A stretch of 64,000 nucleotides of DNA from Chytriomyces cf. hyalinus JEL632. Lineage: Eukaryota > Chytridiomycota > Chytridiomycetes > Chytridiales > Chytriomycetaceae. Below the pieces are notes generated by a model. The model was not told where the DNA came from. It searched no databases and saw only the letters and a list, made by a program, of their open reading frames with translations. Below are positions 58,335 to 64,000 of this stretch, piece by piece (positions within the stretch are counted from its first letter, which is position 1; every line of letters begins with the position of its first letter). The DNA lies in NCBI GenBank assembly GCA_025435555.1, contig JAIWWG010000054.1, positions 185,067-249,066 on the forward strand, in the 5' to 3' direction. Both the position numbers and the translations under genes were made by a program.

Positions 58335-60683
58335 TCACCTTGTGCGCCAAGTGTCTTGCTGGGTTGACCTTGTGTGCTGGGGTGTGCTTGGTAAACCTTG
58401 TGTGCCAAGTGATTCAAGATGCGCAAGGGCGGCCAGGAGGTCTCCTTTGGCAATGAACTTGGTCACGGTGGGGTCTTTGGGGCCAGTCGTAGGTGCAGTG
58501 TGGTACAAGACGAGACGTCGAGTCCCTTCCGCAGAAAGACCGGGGCTGTGCTTGAGGACATTGGCAATGCCGGAAGCTGGATTAAAAATGATGACTGGGC
58601 AGGGCTTGACTTGGGCTTTCTGTTTTTGCAGAAATTGGTGGACAATGTGGCGGAGCTTGTGATTTTCACTGAGACGGAGGAATTCCGGTGAAACTGGCAA
58701 GGACGCTAAAGTTTGCATGAGGATGCATTGGTTGGCTGGAATGAGTCTTGGTGGTTTGATGGTCATCTTGGCGAGCAGGAAGTCGGCTCGATCGAGGAAA
58801 GTTGGGATATTGAGAACATGGCGTGCGAGGTCAGGTTCCAATGGTGGGTTGAACTGAAGTGGCTTGAGAATCCACTGGCAAACTTGATTTACAAAGGCAG
58901 TACCCATGCGGCCGAGGTCTTTGCGTTGTTGTGGACTGAGTGTAGCGGGCAAGAGAGGCAAAGCGTATTCATGAAGTGGGCGGACTAGTGAAAAGTAAAT
59001 GTTGCGCCTGTGCTGGAGGGACCAACTGGGTGCATCTGGTGAACTTGTAATTCTGGTAAAAGTGGTCTTGGCAATGGCAATCTTGGAGGAGTAGTAGGCA
59101 CTGAATTGAGGACCGTCGGCAGAAATTCTGATACCCAGGTACTTGGCAGAAGGGAGCTCGGGAACTTGCTCACATTCAAACACAAGTGGGGGACCATGAT
59201 AATTGACTGTCGCTGATTTCTTGGCTGAAAGTTGGATTCGGTTGACTGTCGCCCAGTTGGCGATAAGTTGGAAAGCTTGAAAAATGTCGTCATCAGAGGT
59301 GGATCTGATGGCAATGTCGTCGGCAAAGGCACTTGCTGGAGTAGTACCAAGTGAGTGTGGGAGCTGATGGCAAAGCTGGACAAGGAGGTCATTGACGTGG
59401 ACGTTCCAAAGGTCACCCGAAAGGCAGGAACCTTGAGGAATTCCATGTTCACGCTTGATGATTCTTGAGTGGACTTGGTTGATTCTGATCTTGGTAAATG
59501 TGGTGCAAAACAAGGCATGCAAGGCACCGAGAGTTGCAAGTTGGACTGGTGCAATTGCTGAGGAATGTCGGAGCTGAATTCTGATTTTGGCAAGTACTGT
59601 TGGAATGTCGACGCTATCGAAAGCCTTGAAAAAGTCAATCAAGAGAGTTCTTGTCTGGGGCGAGCTGGTTGATGGCCCAAGCCAAATTTGCGATTGTCGA
59701 GTGATGCTTTCTGAAGCCTTGCTGGGAATCAGAGAGTAACATGAACTGGACAAACTGGAGGCGGAGTAGCTTTTCAGTAAATGAGACGCAGACAATTGGA
59801 GAGCCCAATTGGTCTAAAGTCACGCACGGATGGTTTTCTTGGGGTGGATGTCTTGGGAATGAGCACTGTAGTAAATGCGAGAAACTGAGTTGGCACAATG
59901 CCGTAGAAGTAGCAGTGGTTGAAGAGGTAACTGAGAGCTGGAAGGAGGTCGGTGGTCATGGCAAGTTGTTTGAGCAAGTTGATGGAGATGCCGTCAGGTC
60001 CGGGGGACTTGTGAAGCGGCGACGCCGAAATGATGTCTTGGATGGTGGACTCGGGTGCGAAATCAAAGTTGGCTGGAAATACTGGAGGCAAAGCTGAGCT
60101 GAAAGGGTGGGCTGGAGGCGTATACTGAGGGTCGGCTGATCGGTAAAGATTTCTGAATGTTGAACGGGCATGGTCCAAGAATTCGCTGAGTGGGCTGAAA
60201 TGGGAGGTTCTTGGCTGGGTTGGCTGAGGCAAATTTGGCTTGTCGCAGGGATGCGGCGGCTGACTGAGGTGAGTTCTGACATGTTGTGAAGCTGGGTGGT
60301 CGGATTGGATGGCTGAAGGAGGTGGCAGACTTGACTTTGTACATTGCGCGAGCAAGATCACGGAGTTTGAAAACAAGCTGAGAATACATGTCATCAAGGA
60401 TTTCTTGACGGGAATGATGGGCTGGGAGGACTCGGAGTTGGCTGAAAATTGGACTGTAATTCTGAAGGACCGGAAGATCCTTGGGTTGCACGTAATAGTT
60501 GAAGGACTGAATGTGGGTTCGATCAAAAGGCTGAAACTTGGATGGCGGCACGGTTGAAGGCAAAATTGAGACTACTGAAGAAGTTGGTGAGACTGAAGAA
60601 AACTGAGAACTGAAGGCGGAACTGGTGGAATTCTGATGGTAGGCTACATCGTAAGTAGCGGGTGTTGTTGATCTTGGGTACAC
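58335..60683 (-). pseudogene. LINE ORF2, reverse transcriptase, frame-broken
   Basis: Reverse-transcriptase motifs are clear: KSPGPDGISINLLKQL, VLIPKTSTPRKPSVRDFRPI, DSQQGFRKHHSTIANLAWAI, LLIDFFKAFDSV, GIPQGSCLSGDLWNVHVND and the catalytic FADD box (about 59,306-59,329). They lie in three different frames, with breaks near 60,100-60,300, 59,780 and 59,640, so the copy cannot make the full protein. The C-terminal frame 59795-58335 is intact. No AP-endonuclease domain is seen upstream. Confidence 0.85.
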
Positions 60684-61157
60684 TATGGATTTCTTTGGTT
60701 GTCGGACGTTGGTCAGACTTGGATTTCTTTTGTAGGAGGCCTTTCAAGCAACTCAGTCTTTCCCTTCTTTAAGTATCAAATCAAGTCATCTAAACCTTCC
60801 AGAACAACAAATCCTATTCTTAAAATTCTCATAAAAGAACAAATCATTCTTTGAGAAGAACAAGTATGATTGGAACAAGCAAATGAATTTATTTGTATTC
60901 TTCCAGACTAAACAGAACATGGTGAAGAATCAGGATTCACAAATGCACCAGCAATCAATCACTGCCCATCATCTGCATAGAATTCTGACATCGGGGATGA
61001 AGACTCCACAACTAACTCTGTCGATGCTGGCCGCTTCAAGTTGGACTTTTTTGGCAGAGCCGGGACTTTGACCAGTGCAGGTTCTGTGTGGGCAGCATTC
61101 TCCACCTGCATTTCAGAGTCTGCTTGGCTGCCATTCTCACCATCCGTATCTGTGGGA

Positions 61158-62024
61158 TCAAGTGAGGATAATGTTTGGATGCTCATTGAGCATGGCTGTA
61201 AGGGCGCTCTTTGCATATTTCTTGACTTGCTGGCGCGGCGACTTCTCTTGCATGGTGTTGAGGCGACGAGCATTCCATCTGAGCTGGTTGAATGTTGAAC
61301 CAGGCTTGTTCATTTTGAATGATTCTAGCACTTTGAATCCAATATCTCTGAACTTCTTGGCCACGAATCCAGCAAATGTTGCATTGACAATGAATTCAGT
61401 GGCGGCCTTGGAGATTTTGCTAATGTTGAAAATTTCTGTCATTGGGAATCCAAGACCAGTGAGTTGTTGCTTGAGGTGAGAGTACTTAGTATTGTCTTTG
61501 ACACCCACAATGTAGAGTAGTGCAATGCGGTGTTCAATTTCTATCTGGCTGAGGTTGCGGTAGAATTCAACTTGCTCAGCCGGTTGTGCCTGGGGTCTGG
61601 GAGGTTGGCCAGTTTGAATCATGGATCGGTCAAGAATGGAATCAATGATTGCAATAGTTGCATCTGGCAGTGTTGTTGGTGATGGTGGAGCTTGTCTACA
61701 AACCTCTGCCCAAGTTTTCTTTGTAGACGTGCCTGATATTACCGAGCCTGTAGACTTGGCACACACAGATGTTGCACCAATGGTCATGTTGTTCAGGGTT
61801 TGTTGCAGCTTCAAATTTTTTTCCTTCAGCCCGTCAATGTCTTTTGTTTGCTGACTGATTTTATCTGTCATCTGCTGCAGAATAGGCTGGCTATCCCTGA
61901 ATGCTGAGAGGAAACCCTGGACAGTGTCCTCGTGTTGTTTCAAAAGCAACCGAAGACTGCTCATTGTTGTATAGTCCTCCGGTTGCGGACTGGCCTTTTG
62001 TTTTCCTTTGTTGTTGGATGACAT
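61158..62024 (-). CDS. LINE ORF1 protein
   Basis: 288 residues. A basic, Gln-rich start (MSSNNKGKQKAS) precedes a helical stretch with LKEKNLKLQQTLNNM that can form a coiled coil. A Pro-rich middle and a C-terminal RNA-binding-like part (LSQIEIEHRIALLYIVGVKD, WNARRLNTMQEKS) follow. No CCHC knuckle is present. The frame ends at TGA 61158-61160; protein-like acidic and basic sequence continues in another frame to 60959, so a shift or a separate reading frame is possible. Confidence 0.75.
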   Translation of the reverse strand: MSSNNKGKQKASPQPEDYTTMSSLRLLLKQHEDTVQGFLSAFRDSQPILQQMTDKISQQTKDIDGLKEKNLKLQQTLNNMTIGATSVCAKSTGSVISGTSTKKTWAEVCRQAPPSPTTLPDATIAIIDSILDRSMIQTGQPPRPQAQPAEQVEFYRNLSQIEIEHRIALLYIVGVKDNTKYSHLKQQLTGLGFPMTEIFNISKISKAATEFIVNATFAGFVAKKFRDIGFKVLESFKMNKPGSTFNQLRWNARRLNTMQEKSPRQQVKKYAKSALTAMLNEHPNIILT

Positions 62025-62030
62025 TCGAAG

Positions 62031-63334
62031 AGTTGAACAAAGTTATCAAACTGGGACAAGAGTGACTCAAAATCCTGTTCTCCTTTCTATTGCTTTTTGT
62101 ATCAATTGTCCCAGCATTGTTTCAGTATTCATTGTCTCTAAATTCATTGTCTCTGAATTGATTGTATCTGAATCCATTATTTTGGCTTCTTCCTCTGTGT
62201 TGCATGTTAAACTTCTTGTCACCTCCCTGCTGTACACATGGACTGTGATTACGCAGATTAACTGGTCACCTTATCTCCAGATAGAAACCCTGACCAGATT
62301 CAAAAATCTATTGCTTTTTGCTCTATGAAAAAATTGCAACATGACATCGTCAGCATATGCTGAGCAAGCAACATAACTTAGGCTTTAAGCAACTTGACTT
62401 CAGACCAAGAAGTGCCATACTTTGCAATGATGAGAACCTATCAATGGCAAATAATTAAAGTAAATATATGAGATAAATCTGGTGAGTTGAATCTGGTCAA
62501 CAAAAATTGCTCTAACATGGAATTGAACCAGGCGCCATTGCAGGATTCGTGACACTCTGTCCAGCATACAGACCACTATCCTATCTGCTGCTATATATAC
62601 ACACAATGTAAAATTATATAATAGTGATATTTGAGATCACAAATTGACATACTTTATTATTTATACTTTCTCTTTTCTTTCAAATAGTTTGCATCTTCTA
62701 TTATGTTTTAAAAATCTAAAAAATCCAGCCATCAATCTTTGAACAACAGAGGAATTCAAGCACTCGGGTACACTTGTCTTAAATAAAATAGTTTTAACCT
62801 AATCACTCGCAAGTGCCAAAAACAGTAAACCAACTATTGCTTTACCAAATCAGACAATGTAACTAACTGGCTCGTCAGTATCAAGATGAGTTTCAGAAAC
62901 CAAAGAAATAGTTTCAACACGCATTTTCCCTCATCATGGGGATAGTTCGCATCATGGAACCTGCATGGATACACATTCTTTGGTTTCTAAACTGAACTGG
63001 AAACAAGGTCATGAACTGGTTGAGCTACCAAGGCGTATCTGTTTTGTATTTTTTTTTTTTTTTTTTTTGTTTGGGAGAGGGAGCGGGAGTTGATGTTAAT
63101 TTCAGTTTAACTTGCTATGAAGAAAAAAAAAAAAAAAAAAAAACCAACAGCTCAATGAGTGATGTAGATTGAGCAGTAGCAAACAAGCATAAGGGCACTG
63201 GTGGCTGATTTTGTGGTGAATGTTTGCAGCAAACGTCAGTGGTGGTGATGTGTGTTCAGATGGTGGGTTGCTGGCTGATAAAGCAATAGGGACAGCTGAG
63301 CAGGCTGTGGTATTGGATACTTGTGGTATGAGAC
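62031..63334. other. AT-rich, repeat-bearing DNA without genes
   Basis: Contains a diverged TGTCTCTRAATTSATT-like short tandem (about 62,135-62,178), a T20 run (about 63,050-63,068), an A20 run (about 63,124-63,143) and the tRNA-like unit listed separately. No supported ORF. Confidence 0.55.
62511..62594 (-). repeat. tRNA-like unit with Pol III A and B boxes (possible SINE head or tRNA pseudogene)
   Basis: On the minus strand TAGGATAGTGG (62583-62573) matches the A box and GGTTCAATTCC (62529-62519) is a perfect B box. The spacing of 43 bases is longer than in ordinary intronless tRNAs, and the acceptor ends do not pair, so it is not a working tRNA. Confidence 0.5.
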
Positions 63335-63366
63335 TTAGGGTTAGGGTTAGGGTTAGGGTAGGGTTA
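63335..63366 (+). repeat. Telomere-type repeat tract (TTAGGG)n
   Basis: Four perfect TTAGGG units (63335-63358), one TAGGG and TTA, ending exactly where the T18 tract of LINE copy B begins. Confidence 0.95.
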
Positions 63367-64000
63367 TTTTTTTTTTTTTTTTTTGGAGGTTTTATTCACC
63401 CGGTAACCCAGGGTGTTTGGTAATTTTGACCCAAAATAAGCTAAAGTACCAAATCTTTAACCTAAAAATGCTAAGTGGAAATCTGAAGAAGGTAGACTAA
63501 AAATTGACCCTGAAACGTGTCGGCGACTTGGTGGTTCACCTTGTGCGCCAAGTGGCTTGCAGGGTTGACCTTGTGTACTGGGGTGTGCTTGGTAAACCTT
63601 GTGTGTCAAGTGATTCAAGATGCGCAAGGGCGGCCAGGAGGTCTCCTTTGGCAATGAACTTGGTCACGGTGGGGTCTTTGGGGCCGGTCGTGGGTGCAGT
63701 GTGGTACAAGACGAGACGTCGAGTCCCTTCCGCAGAAAGACCGGGGCTGTGCTTGAGGACATTGGCAATGCCGGAAGCTGGATTAAAGATGATGACTGGG
63801 CAGGGCTTGACTTGGGCTTTCTGTTTTTGCAGAAATTGGTGGACAATGTGGCGGAGCTTGTGATTTTCACTGAGACGGAGGAATTCCGGTGAAACTGGCA
63901 AGGACCCTAAAGTTTGCATGAGGATGCATTGGTTGGCTGGAATGAGTCTTGGTGGTTTGATGGTCATCTTGGCGAGCAGGAAGTCGGCACGATCGAGGAA
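63367..64000 (-). mobile_element. LINE retrotransposon copy B, 3' part
   Basis: Minus-strand element running out of the window. A tail (T18 at 63367-63384), 3' UTR and ORF2 C-terminus (stop at 63536-63538; frame open to the window edge) match copy A with only scattered substitutions and small indels, implying recent activity. Confidence 0.9.

Larger units (their letters stand above)
58165..62030 (-). mobile_element. Non-LTR (LINE-type) retrotransposon, copy A
   Basis: Oriented on the minus strand: ORF1 (62024-61158), ORF2 with reverse transcriptase (about 60,680-58,335), a short 3' UTR and a 19-base A tail (T19 at 58165-58183). The 3' 0.8 kb is repeated almost exactly at 63367-64000. There are no LTRs. 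The 5' limit is approximate. Target-site duplications were not identified. Confidence 0.88.

Noticed and set aside
63220-63423. 67-residue plus-strand frame
   Set aside because: It reads through the telomeric repeat and poly-T; not a gene.

Overview
The window reads as nuclear DNA of a zoosporic (chytrid-type) fungus. Genes are compact and tightly packed. Introns are mostly 45-85 nt, GT..AG, and many genes have 4-13 exons. Fungal hallmarks are a protein O-mannosyltransferase, a fungal-type ceramide glucosyltransferase, a TPC1-like carrier and GH18-like secreted proteins. A MOK-type ciliary kinase and a probable CFAP119-like protein suggest a flagellated stage. Class C and Frizzled-like receptors fit an early-diverging fungus rather than a yeast or mushroom. 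The species cannot be named from the sequence. Exon joins below were worked out by hand from splice sites, unbroken frame and family alignment; almost every multi-exon model closes exactly in frame.

Layout. 0-2 kb: 3' part of a ceramide glucosyltransferase gene, then tRNA-Ala(AGC). 2.2-3.8 kb: expansin-like wall-active secreted protein, divergent from two tandem class C (GABA-B-like) receptor genes (4.2-10.5 kb). 10.7-11.7 kb: GID4. 11.8-15.4 kb: three intronless genes (Eis-like acetyltransferase, alpha/beta hydrolase, C2H2 protein). 15.7-17.1 kb: mitochondrial TPP-type carrier. 17.4-18.7 kb: frame-broken coding remnants. 18.8-22.1 kb: a coiled-coil protein of unknown role, a CFAP119-like protein and cyclin C. 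22.3-27.1 kb: a zinc-finger factor with a duplicated three-finger block and an RBM39-like splicing factor. 27.3-35.2 kb: protein O-mannosyltransferase, an orphan 7TM protein and a PP2C phosphatase.

35.4-38.7 kb: two tandem GH18 (chitinase-fold) proteins that have lost the catalytic residues, probably chitin-binding lectins. 38.8-42.5 kb: a small possible mitochondrial protein and the MOK kinase. 43.2-49.2 kb: an orphan protein, a Frizzled-like receptor with an extracellular cysteine-rich domain, a large orphan protein and adenylate kinase. 49.4-53.9 kb: a small two-helix membrane protein, a type II membrane SGNH/PC-esterase-like protein and a GPI-type surface protein. 54.3-56.7 kb: a secreted protein with two ricin-type beta-trefoils and a new C-terminal domain. 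From 58.2 kb on the DNA is repeat-rich: one nearly full LINE-type retrotransposon with broken ORF2, a tRNA-like promoter unit, an internal (TTAGGG)n tract, and a second LINE copy whose poly(A) end abuts that tract.

Themes: environmental sensing (five 7TM receptors or receptor-like genes), surface and carbohydrate chemistry (expansin-like, GH18-like, beta-trefoil lectin, PMT, PC-esterase-like, GPI protein), and flagellar functions. The most notable points are the receptor pair with a shared C-terminal domain hidden behind a last intron, the catalytically dead GH18 pair, the Frizzled-like receptor, and the LINE/telomere-repeat junction.
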